This document shows, one piece after another, positions 9,236-18,444 of a stretch of DNA of 64,000 bases. The stretch covers positions 124,001 through 188,000 of the forward strand of contig CADCBO010000004.1 of the NCBI GenBank assembly GCA_902799685.1, written 5' to 3'. The translations under genes and the position numbers were made by a program. This stretch comes from an uncultured Bacteroidales bacterium. Lineage in GTDB: Bacteria; Bacteroidota; Bacteroidia; Bacteroidales; Bacteroidaceae. Positions within the stretch are counted from its first letter, which is position 1. Each line of letters opens with the position of its first letter. The notes beneath the pieces are model-generated. The model was given only the letters and a program-made list of their open reading frames with translations, was not told the DNA's origin and did no database searches.

Positions 9236-10547
9236 ATTTTTGTCTTATAAAAATATTGATTGGCGTACCACAAAAATCCCACTTTTCACGGATCTTGTTT
9301 TCAAGGAAGCGTTTGTAGGGTTCCTTTACGTACTGCGGCAGGTTTGCAAAGAATACGAATGACGGTATCTGCGGTCCCTGAAGCTGGGTGCAATATTTAA
9401 TCTTGATATATTTGCCCTTGGTGGATGGAGGCGGATAAGCCTCTATGAGCGGCAGCATCTCAGCATTCAGCTTGCCTGTCGATACATGGTTCGTCTTGTG
9501 TTTATATACATCCTTGGCCAGCTCCAGCACCTTAAGGATACGCTGCTTCTCCGTGGCCGATGTAAACACGATGGGGAAATCCACGAACGGAGCCAGACGC
9601 GAACGGATGGCATCCTCGTAGTTCTTCATCACCTTAGCCGAACGATCCTCGATGAGATCCCATTTGTTCACCACAACCACAAGGCCTTTCTGGTTCTTGA
9701 CAATGAGAGATACTATATTCATATCCTGACTCTCAATGCCACGCGTGGCGTCAAGCATCAGCACACATACATCACTGTTCTCGATGGCACGGATTGAACG
9801 CATCACGGAGTAGAACTCCAGGTCCTCCTCCACCTTGCTTTTCTTGCGTATGCCGGCAGTATCCACCAGATAGAAATCAAATCCGAACTTAGTATAACGG
9901 GTATATACTGAATCACGCGTGGTACCGGCTATATCAGTCACTATGTTTCGGTCCTCACCTATGAAAGCGTTTACGATGGAGCTCTTACCCACATTAGGGC
10001 GGCCCACAACCGCAAAACGCGGAATGTCCTCATCTGTCTCGGCATCTGCCTCAACAGGAAGTTTGGCTACAACGACATCCAGAAGGTCACCTGTACCGCT
10101 TCCGTTCGCCGCCGATATGCAGATGGGATCACCTAACCCCAGACGATAGAACTCTGCAGCGGCATACTGCAAATCGAAAGTGTCCATCTTGTTGGTTACC
10201 AGGATGACCGGAGTCTTGGAACGGCGCAGAATTCCGGCCACCTCATCGTCCAGGTCCGTCACACCGTTCTTTATATCTACCAGGAACAATATGAGATCTG
10301 CCTCGTCAATGGCTACCTTCACCTGCTTGCGTATCTCCTCCTCAAACACGTCATCTGATTTCACCACCCAACCGCCTGTATCAACCACAGAGAAAACGCG
10401 GTTACCCCACTCGCACTTACCGTACTGACGGTCACGGGTGGTACCGGCCACATCATCCACAATAGCCTGACGGGTCTGGGTCAACCGGTTGAACAGTGTT
10501 GACTTGCCCACATTGGGGCGGCCTACTATCGCTACAAGGTTACTCAT
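9234..10547 (-). CDS. der: Ribosome biogenesis GTPase Der (EngA)
   Basis: Tandem-GTPase factor for 50S subunit assembly. The first G domain opens right after the start ([16 protein letters not shown], then DTGGW), the second begins at about residue 173 ([23 protein letters not shown]), and a C-terminal KH-like domain closes the protein (437 residues). I use the ATG at 10547 ([12 protein letters not shown]), which fits the family. A TTG at 10562 overlaps the era stop (TTGA) and would add five residues; it looks accidental. Directly downstream of era. Confidence 0.95.
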   Translation of the reverse strand: MSNLVAIVGRPNVGKSTLFNRLTQTRQAIVDDVAGTTRDRQYGKCEWGNRVFSVVDTGGWVVKSDDVFEEEIRKQVKVAIDEADLILFLVDIKNGVTDLDDEVAGILRRSKTPVILVTNKMDTFDLQYAAAEFYRLGLGDPICISAANGSGTGDLLDVVVAKLPVEADAETDEDIPRFAVVGRPNVGKSSIVNAFIGEDRNIVTDIAGTTRDSVYTRYTKFGFDFYLVDTAGIRKKSKVEEDLEFYSVMRSIRAIENSDVCVLMLDATRGIESQDMNIVSLIVKNQKGLVVVVNKWDLIEDRSAKVMKNYEDAIRSRLAPFVDFPIVFTSATEKQRILKVLELAKDVYKHKTNHVSTGKLNAEMLPLIEAYPPPSTKGKYIKIKYCTQLQGPQIPSFVFFANLPQYVKEPYKRFLENKIREKWDFCGTPINIFIRQK

Positions 10548-10558
10548 ATTGCTAAAAG

Positions 10559-11440
10559 TCAATCCTGTGAATATCCGAAATTCCTCAATTCGCGGTCAGA
10601 ACTGCGCCAGTCCTTATCAACCTTGACAAACAGTTCCATGAATATCTTTTTGCCGAAAAACTTCTCCAGGTCTTTTCTGGCCTCGATGGCCACCCGCTTG
10701 AGAGCCTGTCCTTCATGTCCTATCAGGATTCCCTTCTGTGACTCACGCTCAACATAAATCACACAGTTTATGAGAATACGGCTCTTGTTCTCCTTGAACT
10801 GTTCTACCGCCACCTCTACAGAGTAAGGAATCTCCTTGTCATAGTGGAGCAGGATCTTCTCGCGGACTATCTCCGATACAAAGAACCTGGCAGGCTTATC
10901 AGTCAACTGGTCTTTGTCAAAATAGGGCGGACACTCCGGAATCAGCTCGTTCACACGCTTGAGCACGGTCTGCACTCCAAAATTATTGGCAGCCGATATG
11001 GGTATTATCTCGGCGTTGGGTAGTTTCTCATGCCACGCCTCCACAAGCTTAATCAGGTTCTCCTGGTCTGTAAGGTCTATCTTGTTTATGATAACCAGCA
11101 CAGGAACCTTCATTTTGGAGACCTTCTCCAGGAATTCTGCGTTTTTGTCGGCCTTCTCCACGACATCCGTCATGTAAAGCAGGACATCAGCATCAACAAG
11201 CGCCGATTCTGAGAATGCAAGCATTGACTCCTGAAGCTTGTAGTTGGGTTTGAGTACGCCGGGAGTATCGGAGAACACAATCTGAGACTCCGTGGTGTTG
11301 ACAATACCCATTATCCTGTGGCGCGTGGTCTGCGCCTTGAAAGTGGCTATGGATATGTGTTCACCTACAAGCAGGTTCATCAGCGTTGACTTGCCTACGT
11401 TGGGGTTACCTACTATGTTTACGAATCCGGCTTTATGCAT
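10559..11440 (-). CDS. era: GTPase Era
   Basis: Binds the 3' end of 16S rRNA and couples 30S maturation to growth. From the ATG at 11440 the protein is 293 residues: G1 [14 protein letters not shown], switch region [10 protein letters not shown]3 DTPG, G4 NKID, and a C-terminal KH domain with the conserved GHEGQALKR. An in-frame TTG farther upstream (11467) falls inside the rpmF terminator hairpin and is unlikely. It is followed by der with 11 bases between stop and start. Confidence 0.95.
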   Translation of the reverse strand: MHKAGFVNIVGNPNVGKSTLMNLLVGEHISIATFKAQTTRHRIMGIVNTTESQIVFSDTPGVLKPNYKLQESMLAFSESALVDADVLLYMTDVVEKADKNAEFLEKVSKMKVPVLVIINKIDLTDQENLIKLVEAWHEKLPNAEIIPISAANNFGVQTVLKRVNELIPECPPYFDKDQLTDKPARFFVSEIVREKILLHYDKEIPYSVEVAVEQFKENKSRILINCVIYVERESQKGILIGHEGQALKRVAIEARKDLEKFFGKKIFMELFVKVDKDWRSSDRELRNFGYSQD

Positions 11441-11465
11441 AGGAGAATCTGTTTTGGTAAGAGTC

Positions 11466-11497
11466 AAAAAAAACGCATCTTATCGGGATGCGTTTTT
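11466..11497 (-). terminator. Terminator of rpmF
   Basis: Minus-strand hairpin AAAAACGCATC / GATGCGTTTTT (arms 11497-11487 and 11479-11469, 7-base loop) followed by a run of T (complement of 11466-11473). It lies between rpmF and era, so the two may be partly uncoupled. Confidence 0.8.
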
Positions 11498-11506
11498 CAG
11501 TCTTGT

Positions 11507-11662
11507 TTATTCAGCGGCTGCTTCCTTGACTACTGCCAACTTGCCTCTGTAATAACCGCACTCACCGCATACTGTGTGATAGACGTGCCATGCTCCGCAG
11601 TTAGGGCAGGTCCTTCTTTTTGCAGTTCTTGTATTGGACTGCCTTCTTTTAGGATGTGCCAT
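11507..11662 (-). CDS. rpmF: 50S ribosomal protein L32
   Basis: The minus strand from the ATG at 11662 encodes 51 residues starting MAHPKRRQSNTRTAKRRT, with the zinc-binding Cys pairs CPNCGAW and CGECGYYRG, ending KEAAAE. This is the full family signature and length, and the Cys+ (zinc) paralogue type. It follows the DUF177 gene by 25 bases, the widespread yceD-rpmF pairing. Confidence 0.97.
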   Translation of the reverse strand: MAHPKRRQSNTRTAKRRTCPNCGAWHVYHTVCGECGYYRGKLAVVKEAAAE

Positions 11663-11687
11663 TTTGTTTTGTTTTTATTATTGTTGT

Positions 11688-12227
11688 TTATTCGTTATCT
11701 GATTCCATCAAGCTGTTCAAAGCATCCCAACGCGGATCATTTGCTCCTGAATCCTCTACAGCGCCTTCCTCTCCCTCATCGGCAGAATGCTCGTCAAGCT
11801 TCTCCATCATACCCTTGTTACATTTGCCCGGGGCATGTACATGCTTGATAGGTATGGCCAGTGCTATGAACTCATAGATGTACCATGCCACGTTTACAAG
11901 CCCCTTGTCCTCCGGTACCACCACAATGTCACCGTCATCTGCAAAATCAGGCCCAAGCTTTACCTTGAGTTCACCTGTATTATCAATGTCAAGTGACAAG
12001 TCATCCAGGCAACGGTCACAAGTCACGATCACTGTCCCGTTGACAGTAAAAGCCAGATGGTAAACACCGGATACCTTTGTGACATCAAGGTTTACATTCA
12101 CCTTACCGCGCTGTACCTCTTCGCCCTCCACTATACTGAAGAACTCCTGGTCAACGGTCCAGTTATAGGTAGAATTGGCATCCGTAAGCCCCTTCAGGTC
12201 AACATTATATTTATCCAGTCTTCCCAT
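11688..12227 (-). CDS. DUF177 (YceD-like) protein
   Basis: Conserved bacterial protein nearly always upstream of rpmF and linked to 23S rRNA or large-subunit accumulation in other organisms. From the ATG at 12227 (MGRLDKYNVDLKGL) it has 179 residues. The conserved core has the pair CDRCLDDL at about 93-100, then GPDF and an acidic C-terminal tail, ending WDALNSLMESDNE with the typical PRWDAL motif. A -7-like TAACTTTG (minus, 12255-12248) sits about 20 bases upstream. Confidence 0.88.
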   Translation of the reverse strand: MGRLDKYNVDLKGLTDANSTYNWTVDQEFFSIVEGEEVQRGKVNVNLDVTKVSGVYHLAFTVNGTVIVTCDRCLDDLSLDIDNTGELKVKLGPDFADDGDIVVVPEDKGLVNVAWYIYEFIALAIPIKHVHAPGKCNKGMMEKLDEHSADEGEEGAVEDSGANDPRWDALNSLMESDNE

Positions 12228-12317
12228 CTGACAAATTTTTCGGGGCACAAAGTTACAACTTTATTTTTCAAACAGAAAATATTACTGCCATTTTTGGTTA
12301 AAAACACTTTTTAAGGG

Positions 12318-12494
12318 AAGCTTAATGGTATAGAGTCTTTGAAATTACGGCCCTTCGGGCCTATCCCATTGTCCATTGGCCAATGGGATGACCTTTTTTT
12401 ATTTCGCTACCGCGAAAAGCTCCTTCGGAGCGGGCCCCTCCCTCTAACGCGCCGAGGGTGGCGACGGTTTCCAAGATTCTATACCATTAAGCTT
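12318..12494 (-). repeat. Long-stem GC-core hairpin element, copy A
   Basis: Terminal arms 12318-12344 and 12468-12494 are inverted repeats: the outer 17 bases are exact, then 8 of 10 match. Read on the minus strand the interior has a core (12464-12435) with stem CCCTC/GAGGG, then GGGAGGGGCCC, a hairpin GCTCC-GAA-GGAGC, a stem GCGAAA/TTTCGC, a 9-bp stem ATCCCATTG/CAATGGGAT and a final GGCCC-GAA-GGGCC. It is related to copies B (12544-12675) and C (24143-24258). It lies upstream of the DUF177 gene in a 450-base gap. Function unknown: mobile hairpin element or structured RNA. Confidence 0.75.
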
Positions 12495-12543
12495 TGTGCA
12501 AATAGAATCATTACTATATGAACAAAGGATCCTTGTACGCACA

Positions 12544-12675
12544 GAACTTTTTGGGAGTATAGTCTCAAAAACCATCGACGCCCGTGTCGTGCGAACGGGA
12601 GGGGCCCGCGCCATAGGCGTGGGAGGGGTAGGGCCGAAGGCCCGTAGTTTTGGAGATTATACTCCCAAAAAGTTC
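12544..12675 (+). repeat. Long-stem GC-core hairpin element, copy B
   Basis: Terminal arms 12544-12572 and 12647-12675 pair over 29 bases with two mismatches. The core at 12575-12604 has stem CCCGT/ACGGG followed by GGGAGGGGCCC, then hairpins CGCC-ATA-GGCG and GGGCC-GAA-GGCCC. It is opposite in orientation to copy A and lacks A's middle portion. It begins 12 bases beyond the stop of the sensor kinase gene, so it would be in that gene's 3' untranslated region. Confidence 0.75.
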
Positions 12676-12687
12676 GTTGTTAACGAC

Positions 12688-13839
12688 TTATCGAGGGATT
12701 TCGATGCGGAAGGTGGTGCCTTTGTTCAGCTCGGAGTGGGCGACGTAGATTTTGCCTTTGTGGTACTCGGTGACGATACGCTTGGCAAGCGAAAGGCCCA
12801 GACCCCAGCCACGCTCCTTGGTGGTGTAACCGGGATCAAAGACACTCTTCCATGAACTTTTGGTAATGCCCTTGCCGGTATCCGTAACATCTATTGTTAC
12901 CCAATTCTTATCCTCGGTCAATTTGATTGTAAGCTTGCCTTTTCCACTCATTGCATCGACTGCGTTCTTGCAGATATTCTCAATAACCCAGCCAAACAAC
13001 GATGCGTTTACACGGGCATTTACCGGTGGATTGGGGAAATCACGTACAAACTTGACGGTTGCCGGCGAACGGTGCTCCACATAATCTATAACGCCGTCCA
13101 GCACGCCTACCATATCGGCCTGAACAGGTTCAGGCATGGAGCCTATCTTGGAGAATCGCTCAGCAACCATCTGAAGACGGTTAACATCCTTCTCCATCTC
13201 ACCTATCAGCTCATCGTCATACTTGTCCTTGAGCAACTCCGTCCAAGCCATGAGTGACGATATGGGAGTACCCAGCTGATGTGCCGTTTCCTTGGACAGG
13301 CCCACCCATACACGGTTCTGTTCAGTCTTCTTAAAGCTGAGCAAGGCAAAAATCGCGATAAGCACAAACAGCATGACCACGCCCATCTGGATATACGGAT
13401 AGACCGTCAGACGGTTCAGGAGCAGCGACTCGTCAAAACACACCTCGTTATAATGTTCAGTGTCAGATTCATCAAAATAGATCTTGATTGAATTGCCAAG
13501 CTGACGCATACGCTCCACGCAGCTGTTCAGGTATGCCAGGGTATCGGCCTTCTTTATTTCTATATTCAGGAAACTCTTCACGTCATTGGTCTCATCCACC
13601 ACTATCACAGGGATAGTCTTGTTTCCTGACAGGACAGAGAGCACCAGACTCAGGTCCGTGTTCTCATCGGCATCGCTCAATGACTGGTATGCCTGTGCAA
13701 AAAGCTCCATCTTGGAATGCTCCTCGCGTGACAGGTCCTTGACCAGAGACTGTGACACGAACAGCGAAATGAATGCAATTATAATGGCTACTACTATGAG
13801 TACGGTCCGTATGCGCTTGAATTCCCTGATTTTTCTCAT
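12688..13839 (-). CDS. Membrane sensor histidine kinase
   Basis: From the ATG at 13839 the 383-residue protein has a transmembrane helix at about 9-29, an extracytoplasmic sensing region of about 130 residues, a second helix (IQMGVVMLFVLIAIFALL), a phospho-acceptor region ETAHQLGTPISSLMAW, and an ATPase domain with N box (ENICKNAVDAM), G1 DTGKGI and G2 GWGLGLSLAKRI. This is the HisKA/HATPase architecture. No response regulator is adjacent, so the partner and signal are unknown. It ends next to hairpin element B; tatD lies 70 bases upstream. Confidence 0.9.
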   Translation of the reverse strand: MRKIREFKRIRTVLIVVAIIIAFISLFVSQSLVKDLSREEHSKMELFAQAYQSLSDADENTDLSLVLSVLSGNKTIPVIVVDETNDVKSFLNIEIKKADTLAYLNSCVERMRQLGNSIKIYFDESDTEHYNEVCFDESLLLNRLTVYPYIQMGVVMLFVLIAIFALLSFKKTEQNRVWVGLSKETAHQLGTPISSLMAWTELLKDKYDDELIGEMEKDVNRLQMVAERFSKIGSMPEPVQADMVGVLDGVIDYVEHRSPATVKFVRDFPNPPVNARVNASLFGWVIENICKNAVDAMSGKGKLTIKLTEDKNWVTIDVTDTGKGITKSSWKSVFDPGYTTKERGWGLGLSLAKRIVTEYHKGKIYVAHSELNKGTTFRIEIPR

Positions 13840-13909
13840 TAAAAGCCGCCACCCGTTTTTTGAGTGACATAGAATAAACGGATTGAGACTGGGTATATTG
13901 TACGGGAAC

Positions 13910-14704
13910 TCAAAGACGGAACATACGACAGGCATTCTCCCGAGTCACACGGGCCACCTCATCCGTACTCACGCCATAGACCTGAGCCAGCGCCACCGCC
14001 GTATTGACTATGTATGACGGCTCGTTACGCTTACCCCTGAACGGAACAGGCGACAGATACGGACAATCAGTTTCCAGCACGACCCTGTCCATGGGTATAA
14101 TTGGAAGTACCGATGGCAATACCGATTTCCTGTAGGTCAGCACGCCACCTATGCCGAACATGAATCCGCCGAACTCCATAAGAGCCTCCGCCTGAGCGGA
14201 ATCGCCTGAAAAGCAATGGAATATGCCCCTCAATCCGCAATCCCTGTAGTTGGAGAGCACGTCATAAAGCTGGGTGAAAGAATCCCTTGAATGAATTACG
14301 ATTGGCAAATCATATTCCAATGCCCACCCTATCTGGACTTTGAAAGATTCAATCTGGTCATCCAGACGGGACTTGTCCCAGTAGAGGTCCAGCCCCGTCT
14401 CGCCAATTCCTATGAAACGGTGCGCGCCATCCGGACGCCGGTCCGTGTCAAGCCCCTCTTTAAGACATGCCAGCTGGCTGCGGAAATCATCCGCCAGGTC
14501 CTCAGGGTGCAGTCCTGTCATGGGACGGCACACATCGGGCCACCTGTCGCACACGGCAAGTAGTCCGTCAAGCGTATCAGGATTGATATTGGGAAGAAGC
14601 AGATATTCCAGGCCCGCCTCAAGGGCCCTGTCCATCACCTGCGGCAAATCATCGCTGAAAGCCTCGTCATAGACATGGCAGTGGGTGTCAATCAGCCTTC
14701 TCAC
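13910..14704 (-). CDS. TatD-family metal-dependent hydrolase
   Basis: Two-metal (beta/alpha)8 amidohydrolase; family members act as DNases. The 264 residues carry IDTHCHVYDE (metal ligands), GETGLDLYW, HSRDS, FHCFSG and ETDCPYLSP. The start is GTG at 14704 (MRRLIDTHCH). It overlaps the preceding unknown gene by 17 bases, so the two are translationally close. The family is certain, the substrate is not. Confidence 0.9.
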   Translation of the reverse strand: MRRLIDTHCHVYDEAFSDDLPQVMDRALEAGLEYLLLPNINPDTLDGLLAVCDRWPDVCRPMTGLHPEDLADDFRSQLACLKEGLDTDRRPDGAHRFIGIGETGLDLYWDKSRLDDQIESFKVQIGWALEYDLPIVIHSRDSFTQLYDVLSNYRDCGLRGIFHCFSGDSAQAEALMEFGGFMFGIGGVLTYRKSVLPSVLPIIPMDRVVLETDCPYLSPVPFRGKRNEPSYIVNTAVALAQVYGVSTDEVARVTRENACRMFRL

Positions 14705-15389
14705 TGCTGCGATAATAGTATATCAGACCGTATTCACGGCATGCCTTGAGTTTCTTTTCACCAGTCAGATCCGAGAAATAATCCTCTATCGAATTCCAGA
14801 CATCAAGAATGACCTCATCTATCTGTGGTCTCATCAGTGATACCACAAGAAGAGCCTCATCGGTAAGCTGACGTAGTTCACACTGCTTGTCATACAGTTC
14901 CCTGAAAAGGTCATAATGGACTGTCACCTTTGCGATTGTAGGATTATAGATAGGGATTCCCCTTTGGGCCGTTCTCTCCTTCTCTCCCTTGATGGTATTC
15001 TCGCAACACCTTATGACAGCAATGTCACTTGACATGTCCGGGAGTTCGCCCGAGTTTTCAGGAATGGAATAGAATGACCTGTCCGAGGCCTTGATCTCAC
15101 CTCTCTTAACGCACATGTTAAATACAGTCAGGAAATGTGACACATACATCCTGGCATTCTTGAGTCTGGTCTGATACGGTTCCGATTTTGAGTAACTCAC
15201 TTGGGTGTCAAGCGATTTCAGATACCTGTCAACGGCCTCCTTGAACTGTTTCAGCTTCTTTTCCGCTCTTGTAAACAGTTCCGGTGACAGCACAGGGGTA
15301 TAATAATCACTGTTACGCATCTTGTCCAATGATGTCTCCAACGATCGGATCCTGGCCTGGTCTGTGTTAGGCAATCTTCTATAAGGCAT
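14688..15389 (-). CDS. Conserved protein of unknown function
   Basis: 233 residues, mostly helical and charged, with no signal peptide, membrane segment or recognised motif. A long helical N-terminal half (about 15-100) is followed by a region with paired Cys (IRCCENT). It sits between the polyprenyl synthase gene (3 bases upstream) and tatD (17-base overlap), so it is part of that operon. I do not recognise the family. Confidence 0.7.
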   Translation of the reverse strand: MPYRRLPNTDQARIRSLETSLDKMRNSDYYTPVLSPELFTRAEKKLKQFKEAVDRYLKSLDTQVSYSKSEPYQTRLKNARMYVSHFLTVFNMCVKRGEIKASDRSFYSIPENSGELPDMSSDIAVIRCCENTIKGEKERTAQRGIPIYNPTIAKVTVHYDLFRELYDKQCELRQLTDEALLVVSLMRPQIDEVILDVWNSIEDYFSDLTGEKKLKACREYGLIYYYRSSEKAD

Positions 15390-15392
15390 AAA

Positions 15393-16367
15393 TCAGATAT
15401 TTCTGTTCATTAGACTTTTAGCATAATCCCTTATTACCTTCTTACGGGACTCAGGAAGGCTCACCTCCTCAAGCCTTCCAAGACCTTCATCAAAAAGAGA
15501 GCTAATAAGATTCTCTGACAGCTCCTTTACACCGACAGCGTCATATATGGCACGCACACCCGCTATCTTTGAATCCGGATCAACGCCGTCATATACTGCC
15601 CAACGGTCCAGTTCCTCTCTCTGCGACGGGCTCGCCAGACGGTAAGTGTTTATATAAAGGTAGGTCTTCTTGTTGCAAAGTATGTCACCGCCTATCTTCT
15701 TTCCGAAAACCGCCGGATCACCATACACATCCAGCAGATCATCCTGCAACTGGAAAGCCAATCCCACTTTCTCGCCAAAATCATACATCAGAGCGGAATC
15801 CCTATCTGTAGCTCCGCCCAGGACAGCCCCCATCTGTGCACAAGCGGCAAGCAGCACGGAAGTCTTGAGACGTATCATCTCAATATATTCAGCCTCGGTG
15901 ACATCGTGGCGTGTCTCGAACTCCATATCGTACTGCTGTCCCTCCATTATACCTGTAAAGGTCTCGTTCGCAATCTTCAGTATCTTAGGGGTGTATCCGG
16001 AACCCGATTCCGACAGGAAACGGAAAGCAAGCACAAGCATGCCGTCACCAGACAGGATAGCCGTGTTCTCATTCCATTTCTTATGGACAGTGGCATGTCC
16101 GCGCCGTATGTCGGCCTTATCCATCAGGTCATCATGCAAAAGCGTGAAATTATGGAAAGTCTCCATACCGGCCGCCACCTTGAACACGTTCTCTATGTCA
16201 TCGGCATACATGTTGTATGCGGCAATCAGCAATGTGGGACGGATACGCTTGCCACCCAAAGAAAGGACATATCTGATAGGGGCATAGAGAGCATCAGGTC
16301 TGCGGGAATAATCCATACCCTGCAGATAATGTTCAAACTTGTCTTGTATTTGATCTATTGAATTCAT
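15393..16367 (-). CDS. Polyprenyl (isoprenyl) diphosphate synthase
   Basis: Chain-elongating trans-prenyltransferase. From the ATG at 16367 it has 324 residues with the first Asp-rich motif LLHDDLMDKADIRRG (about 80-94), the GGKRIRP substrate region (about 41-47) and the second Asp-rich motif QLQDDLLDVYGD. Residues before the first Asp motif fit a short- to medium-chain synthase, but farnesyl, geranylgeranyl or octaprenyl product cannot be told from motifs alone. First gene of a group with the unknown 233-residue protein and tatD. Confidence 0.88.
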   Translation of the reverse strand: MNSIDQIQDKFEHYLQGMDYSRRPDALYAPIRYVLSLGGKRIRPTLLIAAYNMYADDIENVFKVAAGMETFHNFTLLHDDLMDKADIRRGHATVHKKWNENTAILSGDGMLVLAFRFLSESGSGYTPKILKIANETFTGIMEGQQYDMEFETRHDVTEAEYIEMIRLKTSVLLAACAQMGAVLGGATDRDSALMYDFGEKVGLAFQLQDDLLDVYGDPAVFGKKIGGDILCNKKTYLYINTYRLASPSQREELDRWAVYDGVDPDSKIAGVRAIYDAVGVKELSENLISSLFDEGLGRLEEVSLPESRKKVIRDYAKSLMNRNI

Positions 16368-16418
16368 GTACCACAAAAGTAATAAGATGTTTTCAAAAAA
16401 CTATGCGCATAATGATAC

Positions 16419-16450
16419 AAAAAAACGAAGAGGCCGTCAAAGCCTCTTCG
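16419..16450 (-). terminator. Terminator downstream of tonB
   Basis: Hairpin CGAAGAGGC / GCCTCTTCG (16426-16434, 16442-16450) with a 7-base loop, followed on the minus strand by seven T. It lies 26 bases past the tonB stop. Confidence 0.85.
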
Positions 16451-16476
16451 CTGTCTGATATACTGTTCCGTAAAAA

Positions 16477-17163
16477 TCAGTTAAGACGGAAGTTAACCGG
16501 CAGATTGAATTTACAGCGTACCGGTTTACCGCGCTGCTCACCGGGTTTCCATTTAGGCATTGCACTTACTACGCGTACAGCCTCCTTATCCATCTGCGGA
16601 TGAACGCCCTTAACCACTTCAACGTCCACAATTGAACCGTCCTTGTTCACAGTGAATGATACGATCACACGGCCTGTGATACCGCTCTCACGGCAAATGG
16701 CAGGGTATTTCATGTTCTTTCTGAGATAATCATAAAGGGCATTGGTACCACCGGGGAATTCAGGGGCCTGCTCAACGACCATGAATATCTCTTCTTCCTC
16801 GGGTTCCGGCTCAACCTCAACGTAGTCAATCTCGCTCAGGTCAACCCATTCCACGTTATCCTCGAACGAAGCCATGATATCCTCTTCTATTTCGGCGTCG
16901 TCCTCAACTATCTCAATAATCTCGGCTTTTGTCACGGCTGCAGGTGGTGGGGGAACAGTCTTTTTCTCCGGAAGGGTGATAGGCACCATCTCCTCATTAA
17001 GGGAAACGTCCTTTACACCGTAGATTTCCGAATTGTCCTCCACATCCCTCTGAGTCCACTCGAGAGCCACGAACATAACGGCCAGAGCCATTACGAATCC
17101 TATCAGGAGAGAGGTGCTTTTTCCTTTCTCAAGATTAGCGCGTTCAGACTTCTTGATTTCCAT
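16477..17163 (-). CDS. tonB: Energy transducer TonB
   Basis: Couples the proton motive force to outer-membrane receptors. The 228 residues have an N-terminal membrane anchor (about 20-36, LLIGFVMALAVMFVALEW), a Pro/Glu-rich periplasmic spacer (PPPPAAV, then an acidic stretch EPEPEEEE) and a TonB C-terminal domain (about 140-228) with YPAICRESGITGRVIV and ending VNFRLN. This is the common Bacteroidetes form without ExbBD beside it. Confidence 0.93.
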   Translation of the reverse strand: MEIKKSERANLEKGKSTSLLIGFVMALAVMFVALEWTQRDVEDNSEIYGVKDVSLNEEMVPITLPEKKTVPPPPAAVTKAEIIEIVEDDAEIEEDIMASFEDNVEWVDLSEIDYVEVEPEPEEEEIFMVVEQAPEFPGGTNALYDYLRKNMKYPAICRESGITGRVIVSFTVNKDGSIVDVEVVKGVHPQMDKEAVRVVSAMPKWKPGEQRGKPVRCKFNLPVNFRLN

Positions 17164-17206
17164 AATTATAATGTTTTAGTTTTTAGACACTTTTGTTATC
17201 TAGCGG

Positions 17207-17214
17207 CAAAAATA
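17207..17214 (-). promoter_or_regulatory. Possible -7 element for tonB
   Basis: TATTTTTG on the minus strand, 43 bases before the tonB ATG. The best TTG lies about 25 bases upstream, wider than usual, so support is moderate. Confidence 0.4.
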
Positions 17215-17443
17215 CCAATATTTTTGTCATTACCGATAACAAACGGCCTTTTTTTGTATTTTTAATATTTGACAAGGCTCTCACTTTCTTCCTTGTTTCT
17301 GTCCTGTAAACGTGACGTTTTTGATAATACGTCTTTAATCTGAAAAAAATTTTTGTTGAGCCTGTTTTTTTCTTTTGGCACCTGTGTATCGGTTTGTCTT
17401 TTAAAAACGTTTATAAATAAAGACATGTTACACTCGTTTTTTG

Positions 17444-17451
17444 TACATTTG
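17444..17451 (+). promoter_or_regulatory. -7 element immediately before porQ
   Basis: TACATTTG ends 6 bases before the porQ ATG at 17458. No clear TTG at 19-21 bases upstream. The spacing implies a leaderless or very short-leader mRNA. Confidence 0.45.
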
Positions 17452-17457
17452 TTCCCG

Positions 17458-18444
17458 ATGAAAAGAAACCTCCTGACAATAGCATTGGCTTCAATCCTGA
17501 TTGGAGCGAATACAATCCAGGCACAGAGTCTGGAAAGTTCATTCCAGTTCCTTAAGTTGCCTGTCTCGGCGCACAATTCATCTCTGGGAGGCCGCGTGGT
17601 GTCGGTCTGTGACCCTGACCCCGCTCTGTACCTGTCCAATCCGGCATTGCTGTCGGCCAATGAGACACGGCTTCTGGGACTGAGCGCCATGACCTGGTTC
17701 TCCGGGACTACGGTAGCCGGAGCGCAGTTCAGCAATGTTTTCGATTCCCGTTCACACTATGCCTTCAACGGCAGGTATGTAAGCTACGGCAAGATGCAGG
17801 AGACGCAGGCCGACGGTACGGTAACCGGCACTTTCACCGCAAAAGACATTTCCCTGGGTGCCACATGGTCATATATGCTGACCGACAATCTGAGCGGAGG
17901 ACTCACCGGCAACGTGATAACTTCCAGATACGGTTCAATGAGTTCAGTTGCCATAGGGGTTGACATAGGACTGTTATACAACGATACGGACAAAGGCATA
18001 TCAATAGGACTGGCCGCCACAAACCTGGGAGGTCAGATCAAGGCATTCGAGAACACGTTCCAGAAACTGCCGTTTGACCTTTGCGCCGGAATAACATGGA
18101 AACCGGCCCACGCCCCATTGCGTTTCACGGTATCGATGGACAATCTTACCCGATGGAGCGCATCTGACTTCTACTTTACCGAAGGTTCAAACCAAGGGTT
18201 CGGCGAAATCCTTAAACGTCACGTTTCAATAGGAGCCGACATCAACCTGACAGAGCGTCTGTACGTGGCAATGGGATTCAACCTGCGCGCTCGTGAGGAA
18301 CTTGCCGAGAAGGGCAGCAAAGGTCTTACAGGCATAACGCTTGGCACCGGTCTGAAAATAGGAAGAGTCATGTTTGACCTCTCCTACGGAAAATACCAGG
18401 TGTCTGAATCATCGCTTATCTGCAATTTCGCATTCAACATATGA
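17458..18444 (+). CDS. porQ: Type IX secretion system protein PorQ
   Basis: Outer-membrane beta-barrel protein of the PorV/PorQ/FadL-like group, found with T9SS genes. From the ATG at 17458 ([14 protein letters not shown]) the 328-residue protein has a signal peptide cleaved near AQS (about residue 22), then the family opening [16 protein letters not shown] with NPALLS, and repeated amphipathic strands to the end. It overlaps cmk by 4 bases (ATGA), giving the porQ-cmk-ispH arrangement familiar in Bacteroidetes. Confidence 0.88.
   Translation: MKRNLLTIALASILIGANTIQAQSLESSFQFLKLPVSAHNSSLGGRVVSVCDPDPALYLSNPALLSANETRLLGLSAMTWFSGTTVAGAQFSNVFDSRSHYAFNGRYVSYGKMQETQADGTVTGTFTAKDISLGATWSYMLTDNLSGGLTGNVITSRYGSMSSVAIGVDIGLLYNDTDKGISIGLAATNLGGQIKAFENTFQKLPFDLCAGITWKPAHAPLRFTVSMDNLTRWSASDFYFTEGSNQGFGEILKRHVSIGADINLTERLYVAMGFNLRAREELAEKGSKGLTGITLGTGLKIGRVMFDLSYGKYQVSESSLICNFAFNI

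Noticed and set aside
10548-10562. TTG start for der overlapping era
   Set aside because: The family N-terminus begins at the ATG at 10547; the extra five residues are not conserved-looking.
11466-11497. Possible ribosomal-protein leader or riboswitch near rpmF
   Set aside because: It lies downstream of rpmF on the coding strand and ends in a T run, so it is a terminator.
12496-12855. Open frame on the plus strand across hairpin element B and the kinase 3' end
   Set aside because: It is antisense to the histidine kinase and covers the inverted repeats; composition is that of the hairpins.
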